64,000 nucleotides of DNA from Rhynchopus sp. YZ270_cl-10 (Eukaryota > Euglenozoa > Diplonemea > Diplonemida > Diplonemidae): assembly GCA_964035575.1 (NCBI GenBank), contig OZ037871.1:558001-622000 (forward strand), in the 5' to 3' direction. Of the stretch, positions 21,309 through 31,549 are shown piece after piece. The notes beneath the pieces are model-generated. The model did not search any database. It was not told where the DNA came from and worked only from the letters and a program-made list of their open reading frames with translations. Every line of letters begins with the position of its first letter. Within the stretch, counting starts at the first letter, position 1. The position numbers and the translations under genes were made by a program.

Positions 21309-22355
21309 ACGGCTTTTTTCATTTTGACAAATTTGGATATCTTACTGGAATGCAGATCTGAAATAAACAGATTTTGCATCTCTGCAAGAGACGAGGAGGA
21401 TATCACTGCACAAAAAAACAATACAAAAAGAGAGGGAAACATTTCTGAATGAAAAAAATATAAAAAAAAACGAACGTGAATACCCGCACAAACATACAAA
21501 GTCAATGCTAATGGGAAAACCGTCTTTGTGTACTGTCAACACAAATATCGGTGTACAATCAGAGAGTAAAACTGTACTCTTTGTATCACAGCTCGCGTGA
21601 GTAAAGAGGCTGTAGCTCCTAAAGAACGGAAATGCAGGTCGTGCGAACACCTTGTGGAGACAATGCTACCAAGGCTGCGTGGGATGAAGAAAGAAAACAC
21701 CAAAATAGAAATAAAAAGTGAAGTTATTGACTCCCGCTGACCCACATACGATGCCAGCTGGATGAAATCACAAAAAAATACATAAATCAGCCCAATGACG
21801 AATATTGTCTCCTTTTCCACAATCAAAGAAAAAAAAAAGATATATCAAACCTGACAACAGTCTTCGAACAAAACAAAACGGAGTTCACCCTTGCGGTGAC
21901 TACGCGAAGTGTCTATTTTTATAACAAAAATATGCACAAAAGGAAAAATGGCCTAACACCAAGAGAGAAAGAGAGAGTAACAAGAACATCAACCCTTACT
22001 GACAGCTCTCAGGCGGGCACTTATACTATTTTTTCCCCTTCACAACCGTGCATTAAAATGAAAGGAGAGAAAACATTACTGGGAGGGTATTCTGCCTCTT
22101 TGGGGAGGGGAGTAAAAATAGGGGAAATGGTCTTGGGATAACGTTGCAATCGTTGTAACAAATGGTCTACCCATGGAACAGCAATTTTCTTAAGTAGATG
22201 TAGATGTGGGCTACGTGCAGGAGACGCGAGTGAACCACTGTTCTCAATTTTGAAGAAATACCGCTCTGTTTCTGTGGTGCAGAAACTAGGGCAACGCGGG
22301 GAAGGAGTGGGAGGGAGGGAGGGGGAGAATTACGTTTTGTCAACCACGCAAGTGC
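21309..22355. other. Spacer between the two GME genes
   Basis: AT-rich. It contains one family D copy (about 21727-21773: CCGCTGACCCACATACGATG, GATGAAATCACAA). No gene seen. It is unrelated to the sequence flanking the other side of either GME copy. Confidence 0.45.
21727..21773. ncRNA. Dispersed family D, copy 2
   Basis: CTGACCCACATACGATGCCA followed by GATGAAATCACAA. Compare the copies at 25976, 32304 and 48991. Confidence 0.4.
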
Positions 22356-23399
22356 TTATGACATCTTGTCAAGCGACTCAGTGGTCTGCTGCACAACCTT
22401 CGACGAGGAGTACACCGACACGTCAATGCCGTTCTTGCGGTCCTCCTCAATCTTCTCGCAGATCCAGTCGTACGTTCTCTTCAGTCCGTCCTCCAGGGTG
22501 ATGCCCGGTGCCCATCCCAGCACCTTCTGGATCAGAGTGTTCTCGGAGTTGCGGCCACGCACTCCCTCAGGTCCGGGGATGTGGCTGATGGTGAGAGGAC
22601 GGCCAGTGAAGCCCATTGCCATCTTCGCAAGGTCGTTGATGGTGATCATGAAGTCGGAACCCAGGTTGATGGGGTCGTGGAAGTCAGACGCACAGAGACG
22701 CTGGATGCCCTCCACGCAGTCGTCCACGTATGTGAAGGAGCGTGTCTGCTTGCCGTCTCCCCACATCTCGAAGCTTTCCTTCGAGGTGGCAGCCTTGCGG
22801 CAGGTTGCGGCAGGGGCCTTTTCTCTGCCTCCCTTCCAGGTACCGTGGGGTCCGTACACATTGTGGAAACGTGCAATGTAGGTCTTGATTCCGAAGTCCT
22901 GGCCGTAGTGCTTCACCAGCTCCTCAGTCGACAGCTTCTCAAGCCCGTACGCGTCCTGGGGCTGTGCCGGCCATGCGTCGGCCTCCTTCAGTCCCGGGTT
23001 GTTCTCGTCCTCCTGCTTGGTCTCGTTGTAAACGCATGCAGACGAAGCGTAGAAGAACAGCTTGACGTCGTTCTTGCGTGCCGCCTCCATCACGTTGAAG
23101 GAGATCATCATGTTGTTGTAGAACAGCACACTGTGGTTCGACTGGATGAACCCCATACCACCCATGTCTGCTGCCAGGTTGTACACCTCGCTGCATCCCT
23201 TCGTGGCCTCCACACAGGCGTCAAACTTACGCAGATCCAGAAGCTTGAATTCGTGGCAGAACTCCTCCTCCTTCATGAACTCGTTCTTCTTCCAGTCAGC
23301 AACCACCACGTGGCAGCCATCCTTCATAAGCTTCTTCGCCAGATGCGATCCGATGAATCCGGCACCTCCTCCGATGCACACTCTGCGCTGCTCTGGCAT
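22356..23399 (-). CDS. GME: GDP-mannose 3,5-epimerase, copy 2
   Basis: A 347-residue protein identical in sequence to copy 1, with the same GGAGFIGSH, YGLEK and RSFTYVDDC motifs. By eye only two synonymous base differences separate the two 1,044-bp frames (GGATACC/GGATGCC and GGCATCA/GGCGTCA). Similarity begins about 7 bp after the stop codon and ends about 10 bp before the ATG (CACAAAG). Beyond that the flanks share nothing. Copy 2 lacks the TATAAAA leader of copy 1, so the two may be expressed differently. This is a recent duplication or conversion confined to the transcribed unit. Confidence 0.95.
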   Translation of the reverse strand: MPEQRRVCIGGGAGFIGSHLAKKLMKDGCHVVVADWKKNEFMKEEEFCHEFKLLDLRKFDACVEATKGCSEVYNLAADMGGMGFIQSNHSVLFYNNMMISFNVMEAARKNDVKLFFYASSACVYNETKQEDENNPGLKEADAWPAQPQDAYGLEKLSTEELVKHYGQDFGIKTYIARFHNVYGPHGTWKGGREKAPAATCRKAATSKESFEMWGDGKQTRSFTYVDDCVEGIQRLCASDFHDPINLGSDFMITINDLAKMAMGFTGRPLTISHIPGPEGVRGRNSENTLIQKVLGWAPGITLEDGLKRTYDWICEKIEEDRKNGIDVSVYSSSKVVQQTTESLDKMS

Positions 23400-23740
23400 C
23401 TTTGTGTTTGGCTGAAGCGATCGAGGTGTCTGTATGTTCGTTGTGTTTGGTGGGCACATGTGGACACACAAAGACATATGTCTCAGGTAGGAGCGTGGCT
23501 AACCACTTACACCCATACGGTGAGCGACATTTCGTAGTGAGTACTATTTAGTGTCAAAATAATCAGAGGTCGGGGGGGGTGTCATTTTGTTTTGTCAGAA
23601 ATATTCACACAGCAGAAGTTAGAGAAAATAGGACAGAACAAAAGGTCGAAGGGTGGCAAAAAAAAAAAGCGTCGAATACCGGCGACGCGGAACATCGCCT
23701 TTTGCACTGTAGCATCAAGAACCAACCATGACAAAGAAAG

Positions 23741-23853
23741 TATATACAAATGTCATCCAGAAAAAAAGGCTAGGATCCTTTCCTGAAAGGAAGCACACTA
23801 CATCCATAAAGAGTGTGGCAGATAATGAGACAATAGGTAACATCTCTGGCCAC
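23741..23853. ncRNA. Dispersed family F, copy 1 (~110 nt)
   Basis: Ordered conserved blocks: ACAAATGTCATCCAGAAA, GGCTAGGATCC, CACTACATCCATAAAG, TGTGGCAGATAATGAGACA, TAGGTAACATCTCTGG. The same order occurs at 30708-30823, with different spacers. This is too well conserved, compared with surrounding spacer, to be chance. Confidence 0.5.
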
Positions 23854-24154
23854 AAAAAAAAACAAAAAAAATGTTGCATCGACAAAAGACCATGGCTATT
23901 GCACCCAAAGGGCTAGCAGCTTAGGCGGACACAACCGCAATACTTTGTATCGACGACACACAGTACAATGCCGTGCAGACAGATGTTCTTTTTCCCCGCT
24001 TTATTAAAAATTTTGCACTTTTTTTGTGTTCACACACGACGCACTCCACTCACCTCTCGTGTATTTCCCTCTCCCCCCCCCCCCCCCCTGGCAAAATCTA
24101 GTAACATCAGTCCCTAGCCTCTTGCGATACAACACTCACGAACCCACCTCAGCC

Positions 24155-24934
24155 TCAGTTTGCATTCTCTCTCCCCTCTCCCTCTCCCTCTCCTTCTCCG
24201 AACGTCTCATACTCAGAAATTTGCAGGACACGAGCGGAGGTGGTGGCTTCACGACAGATGCGGTTTTTTGCTTGGATAGCAAGGGTATGGAGTGTATCGA
24301 CGAGAGAAGGGAGCATGCAGGTCGTGACAGCAAGGTCGCAGCAGTGGAGGAAGCTGCGTACAGGCTTGCCGAACCCGAGAAGCATCATGCGGGTTCGCAG
24401 CTTTGACCGTACTGCAGAGCTGACTCGGTCGATGGCAACTTCGTCCTCAGCTTCGCAGAGGAGTGGGAGTTGTGTGTACCTTCCTGCCACCCCTAGGATA
24501 ACCGCTTGAACATAGGTGCTTACCGCACACCTGACGACACAACCCGCAATCAGCACCTCCGGCAGCAAATTATCCATCAAACCAAGCAAATAGCACATCT
24601 GAAACGCAGCCTGGCTCACCACATCCTCCACCCGGTCCGACACCATCTCGGACACCCCGGTTATACAGAGAACCGCGCACCATCGGGAGACCTCCCTCAG
24701 TCCAGCAACAACCCAATTTGATAGCGGAACCGTTGCCACCCGATACCGATGTTTGCAGTTCGGGCAACGGTTTGGGTCGCTCGCGTGGCTGCGCCATTGG
24801 TTGACGCAAGTTCGGTGCACCCACTGCAACGTCCCCCTGCACACACAAGGAGCAATCATCTCACCTCCAGACCCAAAGCAAAAGGGGCAGGTTGGACCCT
24901 CAGATTGACTAACCTCTTCCGAAGGAGAGGTCAT
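24155..24934 (-). CDS. RING-CH (MARCH-type) membrane E3 ubiquitin ligase
   Basis: A 259-residue frame that starts two or three bases after CTTATAAAAAA. Residues 16-63 form a RING-variant finger in C4HC3 order: CPFC, then CVC, HRTC and CPNC. The CRGTLQWVH and CVNQW blocks are diagnostic of MARCH/Doa10 RINGv domains. Hydrophobic stretches at about 70-95, 110-135 and 135-160 could be membrane segments. The C-terminus ends in an alternating Gly-Glu run encoded by a GGAGAG-type repeat, like the arrays seen in nearby intergenic DNA. The likely role is ubiquitination of membrane proteins. No introns. Confidence 0.85.
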   Translation of the reverse strand: MTSPSEEVSQSEGPTCPFCFGSGGEMIAPCVCRGTLQWVHRTCVNQWRSHASDPNRCPNCKHRYRVATVPLSNWVVAGLREVSRWCAVLCITGVSEMVSDRVEDVVSQAAFQMCYLLGLMDNLLPEVLIAGCVVRCAVSTYVQAVILGVAGRYTQLPLLCEAEDEVAIDRVSSAVRSKLRTRMMLLGFGKPVRSFLHCCDLAVTTCMLPSLVDTLHTLAIQAKNRICREATTSARVLQISEYETFGEGEGEGEGRENAN

Positions 24935-24994
24935 TTTTTTATAAGAGGGTTCAAGCCCCCTTCTCCCTGTGATGGATTGTTTAATAGAGAGGAC

Positions 24995-25045
24995 AGAGAG
25001 AGGGGGAGGGGAGAGGGGAGAGGGGAGAGGGGAGAGGGAGGTGGA
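24995..25045. repeat. GGGGAGAG purine tract
   Basis: Tandem GGGGAGA units upstream of the RING-CH gene. Similar tracts lie at 50.06-50.15, 50.47-50.58 and 50.94-51.2 kb. Confidence 0.7.
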
Positions 25046-25667
25046 AGTTGGAAAAGAGTAAAAAAAGGGGGTGAAAGGATTTTGACTTTTTGTTTTGTGA
25101 TAATAATGACGAAAGTGACAGATTTTTGTATTTTTCTTTTCCCCCCGTGATCTGTGGCCAGAAATTTTGGCTAAAAAAGATATCTGGTGATCTGGGAAAA
25201 CAGGCTTGCTTTGTCAGCACTGATCTAGAGAAGTGCTGTCTTTTTTTTTTTTGTTTGCTCTGCATTGTGGAGACTTAATATACCCATAAAAATTCCCCTC
25301 TTTTTTTTCAACAACCACTTCACGAAGGAAAGTTTTTCGGTCGCGCAAAATAAAGAGAGACCCACATGATGAACCTAAGCCTCACTTAGCCACCTCAAAA
25401 AAGAAAAAACCAAAAAATAAAAGCATCTATTTAAATGAATAATAACCCAACCATCATAGGTTGCACTCCTCCCCCCTCCCTATTCCCTAACCCATCTCGC
25501 CCTAATTTTTTTTCGAGATATGCTTGAAAGCAGATGTGGGTGGTTCCTAAGCGCGAAATATTGCTTATAAGAGGGGGTGCTTAAGTCACAGCAGACTCCA
25601 CTAGAGGAATGTGTATGTGCGTGGAACGTTCCCCTTCCCCTCTTTGCCGTATCCACAAAGGACGTTT
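25046..25667. other. Spacer between RING-CH and PUF6 genes
   Basis: AT-rich, with one family A copy at 25366-25398. No gene seen. Confidence 0.4.
25366..25398. ncRNA. Hairpin family A, copy 5
   Basis: GATGAACCTAAGCCTCACTT then AGCCACCT. Shortened loop; CTAAG is partly paired by CTTAG. Confidence 0.35.
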
Positions 25668-28184
25668 CTATGCCTTCTTTGCCGGTGCCTTCTTTGCGGC
25701 CTTCTTGACAGACTTCTTTGCTGCCTTCTTTGTGGAGGGCTTGGTTGATGGGGAAACGTCAGAGTCCTTGCGGAGACGTTTCGTGGGTGGCTGCGAAGGA
25801 GATGCTGCGGGGCTCTTCCTGAGAGAAAAGTAAAATTCATGGATTTCACCTTAAAACCATCGTTTTCGCAAAACATAAAATTTTATAAGATGAACTGAGC
25901 CTCGTGTTTAGTCATCAAAGGAAGGTTATTTAACGTAGTTTTTAATGTTTGAAATAAAAGGTATTGACAGGAAAAGCTTTCGGCTGACCTACGATGCCCC
26001 AGATGAAAGCACAAAAAAAGTCGAATCAATCGTTAATAGTGACATTATTCACCCGGTGGATGTCCGTTGAAATAATACAAAAAACGAACCATTCGGACCT
26101 GCGGTGGGGGTGGTATATTAAATCGGAACACTCACTGAGAGACAGCAAAATGAGACAACTTCTCTACTCCTGGCTCTTGCTTCTCACCTCTCTCTGTCTG
26201 CTTAACATCCACAGTAACATACCTTTTCTTGCTCTCCGTTCTTTTCGCAAGTGCCTCAGAGAGCACCTGGATGGCAGTCTTGTTTGCCTTCGTTTTGTGC
26301 TTTGATGTGTAGTGAAGCAGCTCGGTCACAACCTGTGTTGAAGAAAAAAAAAAAAGATAATACAATCTGATTATAGAACATTTAAAAAGGTGGGGGGGGA
26401 GAAAAGGTTGGGATGGTTGATTCGAAGTCTCTAGAATCACATTATGATACAGCATCAGCCGCATTTTGCACGAGAACCATGGCATTTTCTCAAGAAAATG
26501 AGTAGTTGAAACGTGCTAAAACGCAGGGTGGAATGTGAATGGTCTGTACCATAAGAAAAACATATAAAAAAATGCCTATTCATCAACACCTCTTCTCTAA
26601 AAAAATTACAAATCGTGTGTTGCAAAGTGTCCAAAATCTTCCTCAATTTAAAACAAAACGTACCCTTCTTGAGATAGTGTTTTCCACCATGGCGTCGACG
26701 TCTGTCATCAACGCCTGGACCATGGAGGGGATGAGCACAGCGAGCACCTCAGCGTGCTTCTTCTTGGGCTCGATTGTGCAGATCTGCTTCTTCTGCGGGG
26801 TGTACTTCGAGGTGAGGCAGTCCAGCGTGGTGGGGTCTGCAACGCTGTCGTTCCAGAGGGTGTCGAAGTGTGTGAAGGTGAAGTACTTCTTCTTCTGCTC
26901 CACCTCGGGGGTCAACAAATGCAGCAGCGGGATGGACCCCTGCGAGTCAGTCACAAGCACACTCATCCCCTTATCCATCTCCTTCACAACCGACTTACAG
27001 AGGTAGTCTGTATCATCGAAGAGGTCAAACACCTTAGCAAAGAAGAAGGACGTGCTCTTGGCACAGCACATATCCACAACAGAGTGCTGGAACGATTTGA
27101 TTATGCTCTTTCTCGTGCGTGGGTCCGCATGAGTGAAGATGGACAGCGCCGCAGACGACCCAGGCTTGGTTCTGCAAATGTTCACAACACCCTTGGACAC
27201 CTCCTCCATAATGTCCTCCACCTCAAAGTCCGTCCCATACTTCAGCAGCAGCTCCAACAGGCGATGCACAATAACGTTGTCAAATGAGCCCTTGGTAATC
27301 GAAGGCGACACAATCCGCAGAAGTCTCTCCACAAGACGCTTGTAGTCCAGGTTCGACGCCTCCAGCCCGTCAAACATATCCGGCAGCTTCGGGTACCCTG
27401 TGAACGTCTTGACCTCAATCCCATCGAAGAAGGAGCACAGCATGGTGTTCTGCTTCTCTGCGTTGCTCTTTCCGTAGATATGCTCGAGCACGGGAAGCGC
27501 ATTTTTTTGTGACAGAATTTTTCCTCCGGCTTTCAGCACTTCATTGAAGATTTCGGTACGGGTTTCAACAGGAGCATACTCGAGCAGGGACTTTACGTAT
27601 TGGTTTGAGTAGGATGAGGAGATGAGTTCGACAATCTGACCCTTAACACGAGTGTACATCTCGGTACGCACTTCGGGACTGCTCCACTTGAGGACAGACT
27701 GGAAGATACGTGACATATCGGGCTTGCGCACATCATCTGCAAAGGAATCCTTGCAGAACTCCATGATCTGGTTGATTGCACTGTCTTTGTCAGCCTTCGG
27801 GCGAGACTTCTCACGCAGGATCTCCGACAGACGCATCAAATCGCCTGCCGAGCCAAGCATCTTAAGGTGGTGCTTCTCATCTGCAGAGAGAACACGCTTC
27901 TGGGAGATTTTCTTCAGCAGTTGACGTCCCTTCGGGTCTGCGGTCAGCTTCTTCTTGTCGATCTCCTGGTTCTTCCCCTTCCATGCAACAGTGACAGTGT
28001 CCTGGTGCTGCGAAGACGCAACCTCACGCTTTTTTTGTTCGTTCTTCTTAATCTCGTTCTTCAACTGCTTCTTCAGGTACTCCTGCTTCTTCTCCTTAAA
28101 GACTTTCTTACCCTGCTTGAATGGCTTTTTGTCGCGGTCAGATCTTCCGCGACCAGCTCCTTTCTTGCCTGCGGGTTTCACCAT
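25668..28184 (-). CDS. PUF6: PUF6/PUM3-type pumilio-repeat, CPL-domain protein
   Basis: Three exons: 28184-26664, 26332-26223 and 25818-25668. Splice sites are GTACGT/CACAG and GTATGT/CTCAG, and phases match, giving 593 residues. The N-terminus is strongly basic (KKPFKQGKKVFKEKKQEYLK), as for nucleolar proteins. Residues about 130-420 are helical Puf repeats (e.g. SNQYVKSLLEYAP, NALPVLEHIYG). Residues about 430-570 match the CPL region (SVVKEMDKGMSVLVTDSQGS). PUF6/PUM3 proteins bind structured nucleic acid and act in 60S ribosome assembly. The last exon encodes a histone H1-like KKAAKK...KKAPAKKA tail. The leader before the start ATG is GATAAAAAAA. Intron 2 carries a family A hairpin and a family D element. 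Confidence 0.9.
25886..25920. ncRNA. Hairpin family A, copy 6 (intron)
   Basis: AAGATGAACTGAGCC ... GTGTTTAGTCATC, inside intron 2 of the PUF6 gene. The inner pair is changed to CTGAGC/GTTTAG, still paired through G-T. Confidence 0.4.
25976..26016. ncRNA. Dispersed family D, copy 3 (intron)
   Basis: CGGCTGACCTACGATGCCCC then AGATGAAAGCACAA, inside PUF6 intron 2, 60 bp from the hairpin. Confidence 0.4.
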
Positions 28185-28326
28185 TTTTTTTATCTTTTTT
28201 TCTGCCAAATGAAGTGAAGAGTAAAGGATGAGAAGGGAAGGGAGCAGAGAGTTTTGGGGGGGTATTGAAACTTTTTTTTTTTTTTTCCATTTTGGTTTTT
28301 GTTTGTTTCTGCGAGTTTTTTTTTTG

Positions 28327-28397
28327 TAAATATTTAGTACAACGCAATATCCCTTGGTGGAATCTGTTACCACCAAGGGTATATCCTAAATATTGGG
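28327..28397. repeat. Short foldback
   Basis: AATATTTAG / CTAAATATT outer arms and CCCTTGGTGG / CCACCAAGGG inner arms around a TTA-type loop. Confidence 0.6.
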
Positions 28398-28519
28398 ATG
28401 TTTTCTTTTTTTTTTTTCGAAAAAATTTGTTGGAATAGTGTAGTGCCACCTGCAAAGCCCACTGTCCATTTTTTTCCTGTTCATTGTTGATTTGTTATAA
28501 TATTATCGACAATTTCCTA

Positions 28520-28660
28520 CTGAGGGGGGGGAGGTATAAGCTCTGTACACAGTGTCGCCTGAAGGCTATTGTACGGAAAAGATATAGACAATATACTTTC
28601 TTTTCTTTCCTCCCCGTTCTCTTCCAGGTAGTAAGGTAAAGGCAGTTCCTTACACCTATT
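28520..28660. ncRNA. Dispersed family I, copy
   Basis: GCTCTGTACACA, GTCGCCTGAAGGCTAT, AAGGCAGTTCC in order. Related blocks are found at 29465-29550 (GGTTCTGTACACAAGGTCGC, AAAGGCTAATGAA, GAGGCAGTTC) and a partial one at 55860-55895 (CCGAGGACGGGTTCTGTAC). Confidence 0.3.
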
Positions 28661-29458
28661 CCCCTCCGTTTTCCCTATTTCCTTTTTTGGCCCTCTCCCC
28701 TCCCCTTTTTTTCCATATCTGAAGATGGTGTATAAGCGTTCAGGGAGGGGTGCCTAAATATTTTAAAAAAAGAGGGGTGAAGTGGGTTTTTGTAATCTCT
28801 TTTTTGAACAGTTTTTGGAAAATTTGTTTTCGCGTGTGTTCTTGGATGAATTACGCATATTACAACGATCAAAACGCATTTTTTTTGTTTCTTTTTTTGT
28901 TTGTTTGTTTGAAATATTGTTTTTGATGTGAGACAGAGGAGGTGATACGTTAACTCCTTTTTTTTCTTCATGGAGGGGAAAAGAACATCTTTCGCTTGCG
29001 CTTTTGCCATATAAAAAAGGAAAAAGAAAAAAACGTAGGGAGGAATGGGGGAGAAACTCAAAAATCACTCACATAGAATAGCAAGGGGAGAAGGAAGAGG
29101 AACAAAAGTAGTGCATTTTTTTTTTTTTTTTTGAAAATGGAAAAAAAAAAAAATAAGGAAAACAAAACAAAAAAAAAAAATGTGGCACTTCATGTATGGG
29201 GTTCTCACTAAAGAGAGAGAATCATAAAAAAACAACACAAACCAGAATGAAAAAAAAAAAAAAAAATGTGATTGAGGCAGCAGAAAATAGAAGCTAGCTT
29301 CTGGGCGTTCTGCTTCGAAATAGGTGCTTATTCGCAAATGGCTAAGTAGGGTGGGTATAAGGGCCGGGGGGGTGGTGGTGGGGGGGGAAGGTTGGCAGAA
29401 TCGATCTCAGAGGGTATTCTTCTCTTCTCGGACTGCTTCTCCCCCTCTTTTTTGTAGT

Positions 29459-29551
29459 TTCGACAAATCACCTATCCGAGGACGGGTTCTGTACACAAGG
29501 TCGCCCAAAAGGCTAATGAATTTCAAAGGTAATAGAGAGGCAGTTCATCCT
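29459..29551. ncRNA. Dispersed family I, copy
   Basis: GACAAATCACCTATCCGAGG, ACGGGTTCTGTACACAAGG, then AGGCTAATG and GAGGCAGTTC. CCTATCCGAGG/ACGGGTTCTGTAC is also present at 55860-55890. Confidence 0.3.
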
Positions 29552-30189
29552 CAACCCAAGAAAATCTCTTTTAAGTTTGCTTTTTCTTCTTTGTTTCGAC
29601 ACTCCCCTGCCAAAGCAGGTTGATGTACACAAAAAAATGTCACCCCGAAGGTTTTTGGACTGAAATGGTGGAAAACGTATCGAAAATCACTTTTATTTGT
29701 AAGATTTTTTTTTTTCCGCTCGACATGGTGAACGCATGGAAACACTGTTTTCCTGCATTCACCTATCCCCTACAAAAGAAGACGTCTGAGATGAACAGAC
29801 ATCTCACACAAAATAATTTTGTGAAAAAAGGGGACGGAGGAAAAAAAAGGGGGAGAAGGGGGATATTCGAAGGTATACAATACACCAATGAATGGAAACG
29901 GAAACGTACACAGGAGGAAAAAAAGACACAACATTTTTTTCTTTTGTAAAAAAAAAAAAAAGAAGAAAAAAATAGCACATTTCACTCGAGGACCAATGGG
30001 TGGTCTGCCTTTTTTTTTGTTTTTGTTTTGAGCATTGACAGCTCTGTCATTGAGACAGGTTCTGTGCATAACGCTATTCATTTTTGGGAGTTTTTTTTTT
30101 TTCGGGAACGAGAGAGAAAGATAGCACCCACCAAACACTTTTTTTTTTTTGTCTTTGCTTTCATATGTTCGGAGGAATAGAAGAAAGTT

Positions 30190-30226
30190 ATAAGATGACT
30201 CAGCGTATCGTGCTTAGTCACCTTGA
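30190..30226. ncRNA. Hairpin family A, copy 7
   Basis: AAGATGACTCAGC ... GTGCTTAGTCACCTT; outer arm pairing with one mismatch. Confidence 0.35.
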
Positions 30227-30707
30227 TCACATGCAGGGGAAAAAGGAGTGTACATGAACTTTTGACATGGTGGGTTCTGGCCTGATCTTGAGTTGAGCTG
30301 ATGGGAGTGTAGCGTTTTGATACAAAGGCCGGGTGTGTGTACACATTGGGTCTGTGTTGCAACGTCGTTCTTCTTCTCGCTCAAATTCACTATTCTTTAA
30401 AAATTTTTCTTCACCTTTTTTTACCCTTCCCTTTTTTTCCGTTGGGAACATATTTTTTTTTCTTCTCTCGAATACAGCAACTAAAGGCAGATGCACTCAA
30501 GGCAATTCAGAGTTTTACCCAATATTTGTTTTTTTTTTGAAAAAAATGACAGAAAATTGTTTGATCTCTGAGCAATTTCTATGCCTTTTTTTTCTTGTTC
30601 ATTTCCCAACAGTTTTTTTTTTTCGTTCTAAGTTCGGGGTACGGAATGTTGTCTTCTTTGTAGCGACAGCTATGTCAAATATAAAAAAAAAAGGGGGACA
30701 TAGTTAT

Positions 30708-30823
30708 TGTACACATACAAATGTCATCCAGAAAGAAAAAAACAGGCTAGGATCCATTGCAGGCGGTACACTACATCCATAAAGTGATGTGGCAGATAAT
30801 GAGACAGTAGGTAACATCTCTGG
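30708..30823. ncRNA. Dispersed family F, copy 2
   Basis: ACAAATGTCATCCAGAAA, GGCTAGGATCC, CACTACATCCATAAAG, TGTGGCAGATAATGAGACA, TAGGTAACATCTCTGG: same block order as copy 1, with altered spacer lengths. Confidence 0.5.
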
Positions 30824-31176
30824 TCTGATCACACATTTTCTTTGGTTTTTTTTGGCACAAATGTAAAATGGGGAAAGAACGATAAAATAAAATCATTTCT
30901 GTTCATGTACAGTAAAACAAAACAAAAAAAAAATCAGGTTGAATATAGGCAATCCTAGAAGTGTGTGGTTTGCTTGATCCGTATAAATTCATTTTCAAAG
31001 AACAGAAACGGGTCCTGTGTTACTTTGCAAATGTGTTTTTGGTCAAAATCGTGGATGTTACGATGCATTCATAATCGTCTCTTCCCCAAAGCCCTTTCCC
31101 TTTGGGAAACTATCTTCTCTCAAAATTCAATAAAATTCATAATAAAAAATATAAAAATAAAAGGAATGGGTTTTGT

Positions 31177-31213
31177 GAGACGAAGCTAAGCCTCTCGTGC
31201 TTAGTCTTCAAGA
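31177..31213. ncRNA. Hairpin family A, copy 8
   Basis: GACGAAGCTAAGCCTCTCGT then GCTTAGTCTTC. The outer pair has changed on both sides (GACGA/TCTTC), keeping a partial stem. Confidence 0.4.
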
Positions 31214-31549
31214 CAGAGGTAAACCGCACCACAAATAACACCAACATTAACAACAACAACACCCACCATTTAATTTTTGGTTTTTTTTTTTTTACACAGA
31301 ACAATAACATTCAAAAAAAAAAGGGGACATTTTTTTTTTATATTATGAGACACACACGTCGGGAAACGGATTTTTGCTGTGTTGTTATTAGCGCTGTTGT
31401 CTTCTTTGCAGGCGGTTTCTTTTTTGGCTTGGCAAACAGATGGCAGGGTCAGCTTTTTTACGATAACGGATTTCCTTTTTTTCCCCCAGCTTTTTAGCCC
31501 CCCCAATGGAACAATCACAAAGACATCAACATTTTGTGATCACAACCTT

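Larger units (their letters stand above)
28185..31549. other. Gene-free 3.4-kb region
   Basis: AT-rich with long poly-A/T runs. It holds a foldback (28327-28397), family I pieces, family A copies 7 and 8, and family F copy 2. No convincing coding region on either strand; short frames are homopolymer-driven. Confidence 0.45.

Noticed and set aside
19809-23537. Plus-strand frames of 287 and 318 codons over the GME genes
   Set aside because: Antisense shadows of the two GME genes. The minus strand carries full GME motifs.
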